From contig JAAYEH010000440.1 of the NCBI GenBank assembly GCA_012728855.1, forward strand, positions 1-51,513: DNA of 51,513 nucleotides, read 5' to 3'. The stretch's first letter is position 1. Every line of letters begins with the position of its first letter. The notes under the pieces are model-generated. The model saw nothing but the letters and a program-made list of their open reading frames with translations, was not told the DNA's origin and ran no database searches. The stretch is from Rhodopirellula sp. GTDB lineage: Bacteria; Planctomycetota; Planctomycetia; Pirellulales; Thermoguttaceae. A program made the translations under genes and the position numbers. Shown here piece after piece: positions 1 through 9,410 of this stretch.

Positions 1-66
1 ATTCAAGTGAGTCACATCCATCTTATGCTCCGCCGTCTGACTCCCGTGCAGCGTCCTGCCTTCCAT
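1..66 (-). CDS. possible start of a gene leaving the left edge
   Basis: Reading the minus strand from an ATG at 66, the frame stays open for 22 codons to the window edge and begins MEGRTLHG. No ribosome-binding site is obvious, and the stretch directly upstream (69-105) is a repeat that recurs at 28299. It may be the beginning of a real gene, the edge of a mobile element or chance. No family was recognised. Confidence 0.2.
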   Translation of the reverse strand, partial: MEGRTLHGSQTAEHKMDVTHLN

Positions 67-68
67 TA

Positions 69-105
69 TGCCACCCCGGCGTAAGCACCCGAAAACAAGG
101 CTCAA
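69..105 (+). repeat. 37-bp repeat, copy 1
   Basis: The segment that starts TGCCACCCCGGCG and ends AACAAGGCTCAA recurs at 28299-28335 with a single C/T difference. Both copies are on the plus strand and lie between genes, upstream of a secreted-protein gene (173 here, the sulfatase there). The function is unknown; the end of a mobile element or a conserved leader piece are the two likely explanations. Confidence 0.75.
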
Positions 106-172
106 CTTTCCGGATAGACTCTTACTGCGTTTTCGGTCCGATGTGCCGAACTTCCCCGGGAAACCTTGACCA

Positions 173-3163
173 ATGAAATCGTCGACCGTTTGGCCGCAGA
201 TCTACCTGTTCATCCTGCTGCCGGCTGTCAACGCCACCGCCGAGTCGATCAAGATCACCGAGATGCGGATCGACCCGATGCAAGTTCGGGCCGGGGAGGT
301 GTTCGAAGTCGCGGCCCGGATCACCGGCGGCGCAAACTGCTGTCTGCGGTATGACCGCTTCGGAACGCGGCCGGTCCCGCCCGGCTGGGAAGCCCACGGT
401 GACGATCACGCCTTTCTGCCGTCCAAGGATTTTCCCGAAGCCGGCGCGTACAAGAATCCCACGGTCTGCCATCGCGATAACGGCAAACGCGATCTGGACC
501 GGCGAGAAGGTATCGTGCGGTTCGCTATCGACACGATCGGATGGCCGGAGGGAACCTACCGTTTCCTATTGCTGGCCACCAACCGGCCGGCACAGGGCCC
601 GTACGCCGGTGAGTCGCGAAGTTTCGAAATCGAGGTTGGCGACGGCGGAGGCGATCGCGCGGAAGGCATCAGCTCAGCTCTTGACCTTGCGATCAATGGA
701 CGCCGCTGCACCGAAGGTGATGTCGGCTGGCCCATCTTCCCCGGGCGACCGAACCGGTTGAGCGTTGAACTCCGCAAAGGCAGCCCGCCTCTGCGAGCAA
801 CCCTGATCTGCACTCAACCGGACGGCCGCCAGAGCCGCTCGTCGACGCAGCTCGCGCCCGACTCACCCCGGGCGACGCTCGATCTCGGGCTTTTCGCCGT
901 ACCGCCGCAGTTCGACTTCGAGGCCGGTGTGCTCTACCGCCGCGGCTGCCGTTTCCGTCTGGAGATCAGCGGGCAAACCGGTCCGCAACGGCTCGAATCG
1001 ATCGAGTTCCACCAGACGATCCAGGTGGGAAGCGAGACCGAAGTGCTTCAGCTCGGCGAAGCCGGGCGCGTGCCGCACTTCGGCCAGCGGCCGCAGAGTG
1101 TGCATCCACTCGATCCGCCGATTCTGCTTTGGCTCAGCCCGGAAGTGCTCGCGGATCCCGGCGACGTTCGCGTCTGCTTCCAAATACGATCCTCACAGCA
1201 GCGAATAGACCCCGAACAATCACTAACCGAGGTGGCGGGAATCCTGCGGGTAACGAGGGCGGGCGCAGGCGACCTGGTATGCGAAATGCCGGTCCACGCA
1301 GTTGCCGGGGTGACGGAGAAACGACTCGACGCGGCCGGTTGGGGCGAAGGCCGGTATCGAATCGAGATCATGCCGCAGGTGCATGGCAGCGATGACCACG
1401 ACGGGCCGGTTGTGCTCTATCGAAGGCGGATTCCGGACCCGGCCGCAGTTCGATTGTCGCCGCTCGCCCCCTGGGCCTTCGATCGCGATGCCGCCCGTCC
1501 CGAGGTCGCGATCGGCGATTTTCGCAAAGCGGTGGAGGCGTGGTCGTCGGGGCTGCCCGACGAGAAGACCTGGGCGTTTCGCGAAACGGAACCGGGACAA
1601 GTCGCCATCGTTGCCCCAACGGGCGACTGGCGGGGACCACCCGTTGTCCTCAAGCCGGGTCTGGCCGGCGCGTATGCGGTGTTTGCAGTGACCGAGCGCG
1701 GAAACAGCTACGTCCGCGTCGGCTCAGACGGGGTAGTGCGTGGGCTTCTCGATGAGTCCTGTTTTGTCGACGTCGCCGACATGACGGACAACGAACTGGC
1801 GATCCATCCCGCGTCGGCGCCGGGTTCGGGGCTGCGTGAGTTGCGTCTGGTGCCGGTTACCCAGGGGTCGATCGATCGAGTGTTCAAGCAAACCTCGCAT
1901 CCGCCGACTCCGCTTCGCGGAGTCGCTGACTGGTGCGACTACTTCGCTCCGCCTACCGTACATCATAGTGCCGGGGCGCGGCTCGCCCCGGACCAGTTCG
2001 ACGCGTTGCTTAAGGGGCACACGGAACTCGGCATGAGCAGCATTGCCTGGTCGATCGGCCGCAGTTGGGTGGAGTACCACAGCCAATTGCCCAATGCCAC
2101 GCGTTTTCCATGCCGGCCGCTGGAGACGATCCCGGAAAACCACCGTCATGCCTATGCCGGCCGGGCGACCATGATCAACGAGCAAGATCCCCTGGCGTAC
2201 GTGCTCGAACGTCGCGGCAAGTATGGCCTGGAAATCCTCCCCTGCTTGGCCATGCAGCGGCACTACGGCGAAAACGCTTACGGCGGCATCTTCTGTTCTG
2301 ACTGGTTCCGATCCCATCCCGAGTGGCGCCGTTGGAGCAAGAACGCCGCGTCGCCGTCGGGCAGCGCCGTGTCGTACTGTTTTCCGGAGGTTCGCAAGGA
2401 ACGGGTGGACATCCTCTGCGAAGTGGCCGAGCGGAGCCCCGATGCGCTGGTGATCGGCTGGTGTAGGCAGGTGCCCATCCTGTTGTATCATCCGAAGATG
2501 GTTGCCGAATACCGGGCCAAGACGGGCGTCAATCCGCTGGAAATCGATGCGGACGACGCGACCCAATATAACGACTGGATCCGCTGGCGAGCCGAGTTCG
2601 TCACCCAGACGCTACGGGAATTGCGGACGCGGCTGGGTCCGATTCGCGAGAAGACGGGCCAGCCGATCCCCGTCGTTGTCCGGATTCCCTCCAAGGGGCT
2701 CTTCTACAACATGGCACAGGGACTCGACGTCGAGACCTGGTGCCGAGAGCGATTGATCGCCGAGATTCAACTCGACCCGCTGGAAGATTGCGGTTGGCGG
2801 GGCGAACCGCACGACGTGCGCCCTTATGTCGAACTCGGCCGCCGCCACGGAATACCGGTGTTGGGCGGGATCAACGGCAACACCTTCTGGAACTGCACGG
2901 CGATTTTGCGGCGGGCGTTGGGATTGCTCGAAGCCGGCGTGGCCGGCATTGAGCTGTACGAATCGAACAATTTCGCCGCCATCTCGCCGCGGCGGTGGAT
3001 CATTCCGCTGATGGGCGATCCGGCAGGGCTGAAGGCGTTTCTCGAGCAGTCCAATCTCGACGCTTGCTACCCCGTCTGGTCGCGGAATGCGGCTTCGGGT
3101 TATGATAATCATTCCTTCAGCGGCAATTGGTCGGTATACGGAATGAGCGGCGAATCCCTCTGA
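173..3163 (+). CDS. secreted multidomain protein with glycosidase-like C-terminal half
   Basis: A 996-residue protein with a short hydrophobic N-terminus (YLFILLPAV) that looks like a signal peptide cut near residue 23. Residues about 25-580 look like beta-rich, Ig-like modules: two-strand repeats rich in Arg, Gly and Glu with no catalytic motif I can name. From about residue 582 (GVADWCDYFAPP) to the end the pattern is that of a TIM-barrel sugar hydrolase: strand-helix alternation, aromatic clusters, and strand-end acids such as AEIQLDPLEDCGW and GIELYESNNF. I infer an extracellular or periplasmic glycoside hydrolase-like enzyme acting on plant or algal polymers, but no family signature is certain. 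The ATG at 173 follows a poor ribosome-binding site. The stop lies 29 bases before the start of the next gene, so the two may be cotranscribed. Confidence 0.75.
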   Translation: MKSSTVWPQIYLFILLPAVNATAESIKITEMRIDPMQVRAGEVFEVAARITGGANCCLRYDRFGTRPVPPGWEAHGDDHAFLPSKDFPEAGAYKNPTVCHRDNGKRDLDRREGIVRFAIDTIGWPEGTYRFLLLATNRPAQGPYAGESRSFEIEVGDGGGDRAEGISSALDLAINGRRCTEGDVGWPIFPGRPNRLSVELRKGSPPLRATLICTQPDGRQSRSSTQLAPDSPRATLDLGLFAVPPQFDFEAGVLYRRGCRFRLEISGQTGPQRLESIEFHQTIQVGSETEVLQLGEAGRVPHFGQRPQSVHPLDPPILLWLSPEVLADPGDVRVCFQIRSSQQRIDPEQSLTEVAGILRVTRAGAGDLVCEMPVHAVAGVTEKRLDAAGWGEGRYRIEIMPQVHGSDDHDGPVVLYRRRIPDPAAVRLSPLAPWAFDRDAARPEVAIGDFRKAVEAWSSGLPDEKTWAFRETEPGQVAIVAPTGDWRGPPVVLKPGLAGAYAVFAVTERGNSYVRVGSDGVVRGLLDESCFVDVADMTDNELAIHPASAPGSGLRELRLVPVTQGSIDRVFKQTSHPPTPLRGVADWCDYFAPPTVHHSAGARLAPDQFDALLKGHTELGMSSIAWSIGRSWVEYHSQLPNATRFPCRPLETIPENHRHAYAGRATMINEQDPLAYVLERRGKYGLEILPCLAMQRHYGENAYGGIFCSDWFRSHPEWRRWSKNAASPSGSAVSYCFPEVRKERVDILCEVAERSPDALVIGWCRQVPILLYHPKMVAEYRAKTGVNPLEIDADDATQYNDWIRWRAEFVTQTLRELRTRLGPIREKTGQPIPVVVRIPSKGLFYNMAQGLDVETWCRERLIAEIQLDPLEDCGWRGEPHDVRPYVELGRRHGIPVLGGINGNTFWNCTAILRRALGLLEAGVAGIELYESNNFAAISPRRWIIPLMGDPAGLKAFLEQSNLDACYPVWSRNAASGYDNHSFSGNWSVYGMSGESL

Positions 3164-3192
3164 GACGACACCACGAGCTTAGGATATACACC

Positions 3193-4500
3193 ATGGACCG
3201 CAAACGGTATGGCAACACGCGGACCTCGGCAGATCATGGGCATCCCGTTGTTACACGTCGTCCGGCCGGTTCGACCGCAACCGGCCCCCCATTCCGACTG
3301 GCGGCGTGGCTGCTGGTCGTTGCCTCGATCTGGCAACCGGCATTTCTGTTGGCTGCCGACGCGCTCTCGATCGAGGTCTCCGCAGGGAGCCAGGACCGGC
3401 TGAATGTGCCCATCACGGTTGAACTGCCGGAGAGCTTTAAGGATACCCCGCACTTCACCCTTACGCGGCTTGGCGACGGAAAGCCCGTGGCGGTTCAGAA
3501 GGACCGCGGCACGGGGCAAGTCGTCTGGATTCTTGACGCGCTGGCCGCCGGCAAAACAGAGAGCTACCGCCTCGTGTCTTCGGCCGCGTCGGCGGCGCCG
3601 GACACCGTTTCTGTTGGCGACGACGGGAAGCGGCTCTCGGTCTCCATCGCCGGCAAACCGGTTCTCGTCTACAACCAGGCGGTGGTGCCTTCGCCCATCG
3701 CCAATGAACCGTATTATGCCAAGAGCGGCTATATTCACCCGGTGTATGATCCGGCCGGCCAATTGGTGACCGACGACTTCAATCCCGACCACGCCCATCA
3801 GCACGGCATCATGTTCGCCTGGCGAACGATCACGTTCGAGGGACGCGAGTCGAACGGCTGGGATCAGAAGGCCGGCACGGGCCGCGTGGAACACCTGGCG
3901 ACCGACGGTTTCGGCAGCGGTGCGGTGTTCGGCTGGTTCGACGTCCGCTTGCGGCAGGTCGATCTGACGGCGCCCGGCGGCCCCAAGCCGGTGCTCGAGG
4001 ACCGGTGGCGGGTCCGCGTCTACAACGTCGGCGATCGCTACCTCTTCGACATCCACTCGCGCCAGTCGTGCGCGGGCGGATCGCCGGTAACCGTCAACGA
4101 GATCCACTACGGCGGCCTGATGATCCGAGGCCACGCCCAGTGGCAAGAGACCAAGGATTTCGATTTTCTCACCAGCGGGGGCAAGACGAAGGTCGATGGC
4201 AATCATACGCGGCCGCGCTGGTGCGACCTTTTCGGGCGGCTCGGCGAGCGGACGACCGGGATCGCACTGTTCGACTCACCGGACAACTTCCGTTTTCCCC
4301 AGCCGATCCGCCTGCACCCTTCGATGCCCTACTTCTGCTACACTCCGGCCACACTGGGCGGGTTCGATATCGAGCCTGGCAAGCCCTACGAGTCGCGATA
4401 TCGCTTCTGCATTCACGACGGCAAACTCGCCGCGGCCGACGCCGACAGGCTCTGGCGCGACTTCGGCGATCCGCCCACGGTTCGGATCACGCAGAAGTGA
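3193..4500 (+). CDS. PmoA-like family protein (DUF6807), secreted
   Basis: A 435-residue protein. Its hydrophobic stretch LAAWLLVVASIWQPAFLL, placed after a polar 30-residue lead, is a signal peptide ending near AADA. The body matches the planctomycete family labelled methane oxygenase PmoA or DUF6807: an N-terminal beta domain, then the conserved block HAHQHGIMFAW with clustered histidines, then GGLMIRGHAQW, RPRWCDLFGRL and a C-terminal RYRFCIHDG. Despite the name the family is not an active methane monooxygenase; members sit in carbohydrate catabolism clusters. The frame is open further upstream into the previous gene, but the ATG at 3193 gives the sensible signal peptide. The 3' end overlaps the convergent gene at 4487 by 14 bases. 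Confidence 0.85.
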   Translation: MDRKRYGNTRTSADHGHPVVTRRPAGSTATGPPFRLAAWLLVVASIWQPAFLLAADALSIEVSAGSQDRLNVPITVELPESFKDTPHFTLTRLGDGKPVAVQKDRGTGQVVWILDALAAGKTESYRLVSSAASAAPDTVSVGDDGKRLSVSIAGKPVLVYNQAVVPSPIANEPYYAKSGYIHPVYDPAGQLVTDDFNPDHAHQHGIMFAWRTITFEGRESNGWDQKAGTGRVEHLATDGFGSGAVFGWFDVRLRQVDLTAPGGPKPVLEDRWRVRVYNVGDRYLFDIHSRQSCAGGSPVTVNEIHYGGLMIRGHAQWQETKDFDFLTSGGKTKVDGNHTRPRWCDLFGRLGERTTGIALFDSPDNFRFPQPIRLHPSMPYFCYTPATLGGFDIEPGKPYESRYRFCIHDGKLAAADADRLWRDFGDPPTVRITQK

Positions 4501-5422
4501 GCGGTTCGGCTTCGATCGGCATCGAAACTCGCCGCTTGATCATGGTGATCTCGTTGCCGGCATCATTGAAAGCCACTTCATCCATGAAACTTCGGATCAG
4601 CGCCAGTCCGCGGTGCCCGGAGCTTTCCAACCCGCCGGGTTGGCTGGCGTCGGGCACCTTTGTGGTGTCGAAACCGGGGCCGTCATCGCGAACGACAAAC
4701 TTGGCAAGTTGCTTGTCCAAATCGATCTCTAAATGGACCCGCCTGTCGCAATACGGCGACTCGGAAGCTCTCCGTTCCATCAGGCTCTGCTCGTTCATCT
4801 GGAGCAGATCCCCCTCCACGTTGTCCAACTGGTCCCGGGTGATCTGGAGGTTGCCGTGGAAGAGGGCGTTGAGCATCGCTTGTTTCAGCGCCACGCCGAT
4901 CTGCAGCCGGCCGGTGAAATCGACCAGTTCGATGCCGGTGACCATTTGTTGCACCAGGTCGACCAGCGGATCGATCAGCGCGACGTCGTTTTCCAAGGTG
5001 AAAACAAAGCGAGTTTCCCTCAGACACTGAATCAGGCGATGGTGGCTACGGTCGGCGCGGGCGAGTTCGAGAACCTCTTCGACCGTGTCGGCCAATTTGG
5101 CGGGCAAGTGCGACTTGGGCACGTAACTGGCCGCCCCTTGCTCCAGGGCGGTCATCGCCAGCGCCTCGTTTCCATAGGCCGTCATGAGAATCACCGGCAC
5201 ACCCGGATAATGCGTTCGCAAGGACTTCACCAGTTGCAGCCCGTCCATCCCCGGCATGGTGAGATCCGTGAGAACCAGATCCGGGCTGATCTTCAGCATA
5301 CGGGCCATCGCCTCTTCGCCACTCGCGGCGTATTCGATCGTACACTCGACCCGACGCTTGAGAAGTTCGCCGACAAGACGCCGGTCGACCGCCGAATCTT
5401 CCACAACGAGCAACTTGGTCAT
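4487..5422 (-). CDS. response regulator fused to anti-sigma-like ATPase domain
   Basis: A 311-residue cytoplasmic signalling protein. Residues 1-120 form a receiver domain: acidic pair D8/D9 region in VVEDS, phospho-acceptor D53 in LTDLTMPGMDG, T81 and K103. After a helical linker, residues about 165-305 form a GHKL-type ATPase resembling RsbW/SpoIIAB: an N-box-like ALKQAMLNALFHGN, then DDGPGFD, then GHRGLALIRSFMDEV. There is no His-phosphorylation domain, so it is unlikely to be a classic sensor kinase. Receiver phosphorylation probably controls a partner-switching (anti-sigma or serine kinase) activity. The ATG at 5422 begins the receiver motif precisely; a longer frame upstream adds 70 residues with no structure. 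It is convergent with the PmoA-like gene and divergent from pheS. Confidence 0.88.
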   Translation of the reverse strand: MTKLLVVEDSAVDRRLVGELLKRRVECTIEYAASGEEAMARMLKISPDLVLTDLTMPGMDGLQLVKSLRTHYPGVPVILMTAYGNEALAMTALEQGAASYVPKSHLPAKLADTVEEVLELARADRSHHRLIQCLRETRFVFTLENDVALIDPLVDLVQQMVTGIELVDFTGRLQIGVALKQAMLNALFHGNLQITRDQLDNVEGDLLQMNEQSLMERRASESPYCDRRVHLEIDLDKQLAKFVVRDDGPGFDTTKVPDASQPGGLESSGHRGLALIRSFMDEVAFNDAGNEITMIKRRVSMPIEAEPLTSA

Positions 5423-5814
5423 TTCTGGCTCCCTGTTCTCCCTGCTTGATCGCTTGCCAAACCACCGGCGCCACGGGAGACACGACTCCCCATAACCGAC
5501 TAGTGTACAGCATCCGAAAAAATTGTCACCTCCCTCTGATGAATGGGTTTGATTCGCGGGGCTTTCGGCGCGCCGTCCGAGCCGTCTGCTTCCAACGCGC
5601 TTGGCGAAGAACAGGTTTGTCGTGAGAACCACAAGGCCGCAGGGATCGCAGAGGGAAATGGACCGGACATCGACCGGGCATCGAATGATATAGGGGGGGT
5701 ATGACGGACACCTTGACGGAAAGCGTTTGGGCGTCTATGGTTGGGGCTTGGCTGCGCCGCGTTTTTTGAACTGTGCCGTTGTAGGTGGTACTTCAGGCCG
5801 CTGGGAGGTGATGC
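5423..5814. other. divergent intergenic region upstream of pheS
   Basis: 392 bases between the response regulator and pheS start codons. No gene is visible. It contains a run TATAGGGGGGGTATG near 5690-5704 and one good sigma-70-like promoter (5713-5741). I see no T-box-like leader or attenuator peptide with phenylalanine codons. Confidence 0.6.
5713..5741 (+). promoter_or_regulatory. candidate sigma-70 promoter for pheS-pheT
   Basis: TTGACG (5713-5718) and TATGGT (5736-5741) are separated by 17 bases and stand about 75 bases before the pheS start, in the correct direction. This is inferred from match to the bacterial consensus only. Confidence 0.45.
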
Positions 5815-6843
5815 GTGAAAGATATCCGGGAACAGTTCCTGGCTGATTTGGCGAAAGCGGGTACCCCCCGCGACGTAGAAGAAGTGCGGGTTCGCTACCT
5901 CGGCCGCAAAGGGTCCATCACGACGCTGGCCAAGACGACTGACTTCAGCAAGCTGTCGCCCGACGAGAAGCGGCAGTTTGGCCAGCAACTGAACGATCTG
6001 AAACGACTGGCCGAGGAAGAGATCGCCCGGGCGGCCGAGGCCGTGAAGGACATGGCGGGCAGGGCCAGTCAGGCCAAAACTGCGCCAAAGCTGGATCTGA
6101 CCGTACCCGGCACCGGGCACAGCGTCGGCTGCCTGCACCCGATCACCCTGGTCCAGATGGAACTCGAACGCATCTTCCAGGGGATGGGCTTCATGGTCCT
6201 CACCGGGCCGGAGGTGGAAGTAGAGCACTACAACTTCGACTCGCTCAACATCCCCAGCGACCATCCCGCCCGCGACATGCAGGACACTTTCTGGCTGACC
6301 AACGGGATGCTGATGCGAACTCACACGTCCGCCAATCAGGTGCGTGCGTTGGAACGGTTCGGCGCGCCGATGCGGGCGATTTTTCCCGGACGATGCTTCC
6401 GCTATGAGGCCATCGACGCCAGCCACGAAAACACCTTCTACCAACTCGAGGGCCTATTGGTGGATCGAGGCATTTCCGTGGCCAACCTGATCGCGGTGAT
6501 GAAGGCGTTGTTGAGCCAGGTGTTTCATCGCGATGTGACGGTGCGGCTGCGTCCGGGATTTTTTCCTTTTGTCGAGCCGGGATTCGAACTGGATCTGCAG
6601 TGCGTGCTGTGCGGCGGACAAGGCTGCTCGACCTGCGGCGACGGCTGGATCGAATTGATTCCCTGCGGGCTCGTCCACCCGCGAGTGCTCGAGTACGGCG
6701 GGATCGACACGTCGGTATTCAGCGGCTTCGCGTTCGGACTGGGGCTGACGCGTCTGGCGATGATGAAGTTCGGGGTTCCCGACATTCGCCTCTTCAATTC
6801 CGGCGATGTCCGCTTTTACGAACAGTTTCCCGCGGCGGTGTAG
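5815..6843 (+). CDS. pheS: phenylalanyl-tRNA synthetase alpha subunit
   Basis: A 342-residue protein of normal family length. It forms the catalytic half of the alpha2-beta2 enzyme that charges tRNA-Phe in the cytoplasm. An N-terminal coiled-coil arm (about 1-85) is followed by the class II core: motif 2 in FPGRCFRYEAIDASHENTF, and motif 3 in GFAFGLGLTRLAMMKFG with the substrate-side arginine. A CVLCGGQGCSTCGDGW stretch (about 263-278) carries two CxxC pairs, a zinc-knuckle-like insertion seen in many bacterial PheS. The start is GTG at 5815, fixed by a very strong Shine-Dalgarno GGGAGGTGAT at 5803-5812. It forms an operon with pheT 57 bases downstream; rplT and infC, common neighbours elsewhere, are absent. 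Confidence 0.97.
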   Translation: MKDIREQFLADLAKAGTPRDVEEVRVRYLGRKGSITTLAKTTDFSKLSPDEKRQFGQQLNDLKRLAEEEIARAAEAVKDMAGRASQAKTAPKLDLTVPGTGHSVGCLHPITLVQMELERIFQGMGFMVLTGPEVEVEHYNFDSLNIPSDHPARDMQDTFWLTNGMLMRTHTSANQVRALERFGAPMRAIFPGRCFRYEAIDASHENTFYQLEGLLVDRGISVANLIAVMKALLSQVFHRDVTVRLRPGFFPFVEPGFELDLQCVLCGGQGCSTCGDGWIELIPCGLVHPRVLEYGGIDTSVFSGFAFGLGLTRLAMMKFGVPDIRLFNSGDVRFYEQFPAAV

Positions 6844-6900
6844 TGCCTTGGCGCCGCGGACCACGGCAGTAGCGCCCCTTTGTTGCGAAGGACCACAGCG

Positions 6901-9303
6901 GTGAAGATTTCGCTCGACTGGATTTCGGATTTCGTAGACCTCTCGGACCTCGAGCCCCAGACGATCGCCGATCGACTCACGCTTTCCACCGCCGAGGTTG
7001 AGGGGTTTGAAATCCTTCAACGGGCGGTCGAGGGTGTTTTGGTGGGCGAGGTGGTGGCCGCGGCTCCGATCGCCGCGGGCGACGGCGGCGAGGAGAAGAC
7101 GCTGACCCTGACTACGGTCGACTGCGGAAAGCGGAAGTACACGACCGTCTGCGGAGCGCCGAACGTGCGAGTTGGCATGAAGGCCGCTTTCGCCCCGCCG
7201 GGAGTGATCCTTGCCAGCGGCCAGACGATCGCCGTGGCGGCGGTCGCCGGTCACCAGAGCGAGGGCGTGCTCTGTTCGCCGATGGAATTGGGCATGAGCC
7301 GCTGGCACGAAGTGTTGTTGGAGTGCCCCGTCTCGATCGCCAACGGCACCCCGCTTGTAGAGTTCATCCCGCCGCAGGATGTGATCGTCGAGATCGACAA
7401 CAAGAGCCTCACCCACCGCCCGGATCTTTGGGGGCATTACGCTTTCGCTCGGGAACTTGCCGCCATTTTCGGCCGCCCGCTCCGCACGCTGCCGATGGTT
7501 GATCTGGCCCAATACGACAAGCTTCCCGCTTACCCGCTCTCGATTGAAGACGCCGATGGTTGTCCCTGCTACGGCTGTCTGGAATTCGAGGTCGCGGCCG
7601 GCCAGCCGGCGCCGCTGGTCATGCAGCGCCGCTTGCACGCCTTGGGCCAACGGACTTACAACCTCATGGTCGACGTAACCAACTACGCCATGCTCGAGCT
7701 GGCCCAGCCGACACACGCCTTCGATGGCAACCGGGTATCGGCAATCCGCGTGGCGACGATGGGCAAGGCGGGCACGTTCACCACGCTCGACGAGCAAGAG
7801 CGCCGCATGGCGCCCGACGATTTGCTCATTTGGAACGAAAAGGAGCCGGTGGCTCTCGCCGGCGTGATGGGGGGACTCAACACGGAAGTCGAGCCCTCGA
7901 CGACGAAGATATTGCTGGAAAGTGCGAATTTCAAAGGCTCGCGGATCCGTCGCACCTCGGTCCGATTGGATCTCCGCACCGAGTCGGCGCAGCGATTTGA
8001 GAAGAGCCAGCCCCCCGTCAATGTGAAAGTGGGCATCGCGAGGATCCTGCAACTGATCCAGGACGCGGGCGCCAAGCCGAACGTCACGTCGCGATTCACG
8101 GTGGCAGGCGATCTCAAGGAAGCTTTCCGCCCCTTGATCTTGGAGCCAGGCGCACTGCAGGCCATGGCCGGAGCGGACATTTCCCACAAAGAAGTCGTCT
8201 CGATCCTCCAGTCGCTCGGCTTCCAGGCCCGCTATGAAAGCGACGGGCGACTGCGGGTGGGAGTGCCGCCGCATCGGAGCGAGAAAGACATCTCGATTCC
8301 CGCCGACATCACCGAAGAAGTGTTGCGGGTGTACGGCTACGGCAAGATCGAGCCGCGGATGCCCGCGATGCCCTTGGCGCCGCTGTTCCTCGAAAAGCCG
8401 CTGCAAACCGAGCATAAAGTCCGCCGACTGCTGGCCGCGTCGCACGGTTTTGTCGAAGTGCAGAACTACGGCTGGACGGACGACCGCTGGCTGGCCCAAC
8501 TCGGCTTCACTCCGCAACGGCCGCTGGAACTGAAGAATCCCAGCACGCAGACCACCCGCTATCTGCGGACAACACTCCTCCCCAATCTCTTGGCGCTGGT
8601 CCGCCCGAATCGCACCCACCGCGATGCCTTTCGCCTCTTTGAACTTGGTCGGGTCTACCGAGCCGATCAGCAGGGCGGAAGCCACGAAACGACGCATGTG
8701 GCGGGCGTCAGTGTCGCTCCGGCAAACCAGCCGTCCGCCGAGGATCATTTCCGAGCCATCAAGGGCGCCATCGAAGACATCGCCCGCGCGATCGGCTGCG
8801 GATTCCGCTTCGAGCCCTCGGCGGAGGTTCTTTCGCCGTGGCAAGTCGCCGACCATTGGGTCGCCATTCTCCGCGACGGTCGCGGCGTCGGTTCGCTCGG
8901 TCTTCTGGCAGGTCCGGTGCGGGAAACCGTCGCCCAAGAGGACCAGGTGGTCTGGTTCGAACTGGCGATGGACGAACTGGCCGGAGAGATTTATCCCGAG
9001 ATCCACTACGCCGCCCCGCCGATCTATCCCGGCTCCTGGCAGGATTTCTCTCTGGTTTGGGACGTCGGCGAAGGGTTTGCCGCCCTCGACAGCCGCCTCA
9101 ATGGCTTCTCGCACCCGCTGGTGTTGCGGCGCGAGTTTCTCTATTACTACAAGGGCAAGGGGATGGAACCGGGAACGGCGAGCTACTCCTATCGCTATTG
9201 GATCGGCGCGTGGGACCATACCCTCAGCAGCGAGGAAATCGAGGACTTTCGCAACGCGCTGTTGGGATTCCTCCAGTCCAACGAAATCCGTCTGCGAGCG
9301 TAA
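6901..9303 (+). CDS. pheT: phenylalanyl-tRNA synthetase beta subunit
   Basis: An 800-residue protein of usual length. It begins MKISLDWISDFVDL, typical of PheT, which sets the GTG at 6901 as the start rather than the TTG 21 bases earlier. Domains in order: N-terminal fold, tRNA-binding OB fold at about 40-150 (GVLVGEVVAA, VCGAPNVRVG, GVLCSPMELG), B3/B4 editing domain at about 210-380 (LMVDVTNYAMLELAQPTHAFD and GVMGGLNTEV), B5 domain (VGVPPHRSEKDISIPADITEEV region), a catalytic-like core, and a C-terminal anticodon-binding FDX-ACB domain from about residue 705 (YPGSWQDFSLVWDV). It hydrolyses mischarged Tyr-tRNA-Phe and holds the tRNA. Cotranscribed with pheS. Confidence 0.96.
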   Translation: MKISLDWISDFVDLSDLEPQTIADRLTLSTAEVEGFEILQRAVEGVLVGEVVAAAPIAAGDGGEEKTLTLTTVDCGKRKYTTVCGAPNVRVGMKAAFAPPGVILASGQTIAVAAVAGHQSEGVLCSPMELGMSRWHEVLLECPVSIANGTPLVEFIPPQDVIVEIDNKSLTHRPDLWGHYAFARELAAIFGRPLRTLPMVDLAQYDKLPAYPLSIEDADGCPCYGCLEFEVAAGQPAPLVMQRRLHALGQRTYNLMVDVTNYAMLELAQPTHAFDGNRVSAIRVATMGKAGTFTTLDEQERRMAPDDLLIWNEKEPVALAGVMGGLNTEVEPSTTKILLESANFKGSRIRRTSVRLDLRTESAQRFEKSQPPVNVKVGIARILQLIQDAGAKPNVTSRFTVAGDLKEAFRPLILEPGALQAMAGADISHKEVVSILQSLGFQARYESDGRLRVGVPPHRSEKDISIPADITEEVLRVYGYGKIEPRMPAMPLAPLFLEKPLQTEHKVRRLLAASHGFVEVQNYGWTDDRWLAQLGFTPQRPLELKNPSTQTTRYLRTTLLPNLLALVRPNRTHRDAFRLFELGRVYRADQQGGSHETTHVAGVSVAPANQPSAEDHFRAIKGAIEDIARAIGCGFRFEPSAEVLSPWQVADHWVAILRDGRGVGSLGLLAGPVRETVAQEDQVVWFELAMDELAGEIYPEIHYAAPPIYPGSWQDFSLVWDVGEGFAALDSRLNGFSHPLVLRREFLYYYKGKGMEPGTASYSYRYWIGAWDHTLSSEEIEDFRNALLGFLQSNEIRLRA

Positions 9304-9353
9304 TGAGCTTCGCTTCGTGACTCTTGTGTTTGGCTACCCATGTAGTTCGGACA

Positions 9354-9384
9354 CTCCGTGACCGGACAATCGCGGGTCACGGAG
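9354..9384. terminator. hairpin between convergent genes
   Basis: CTCCGTGACC (9354-9363) and GGTCACGGAG (9375-9384) form a perfect 10-bp stem with an 11-base loop. It lies between the 3' ends of pheT and the minus-strand isomerase gene, so it could end transcription from both sides. There is no U tract. Confidence 0.5.
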
Positions 9385-9410
9385 CGCCCTGCCTACGCTG
9401 AAGAAGCGGT

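Noticed and set aside
6454..9219. A 921-codon open frame on the minus strand opposite pheS and pheT
   Set aside because: It lies wholly antisense to two certain genes and has Arg/His-rich composition typical of reverse-strand frames in GC-rich DNA.
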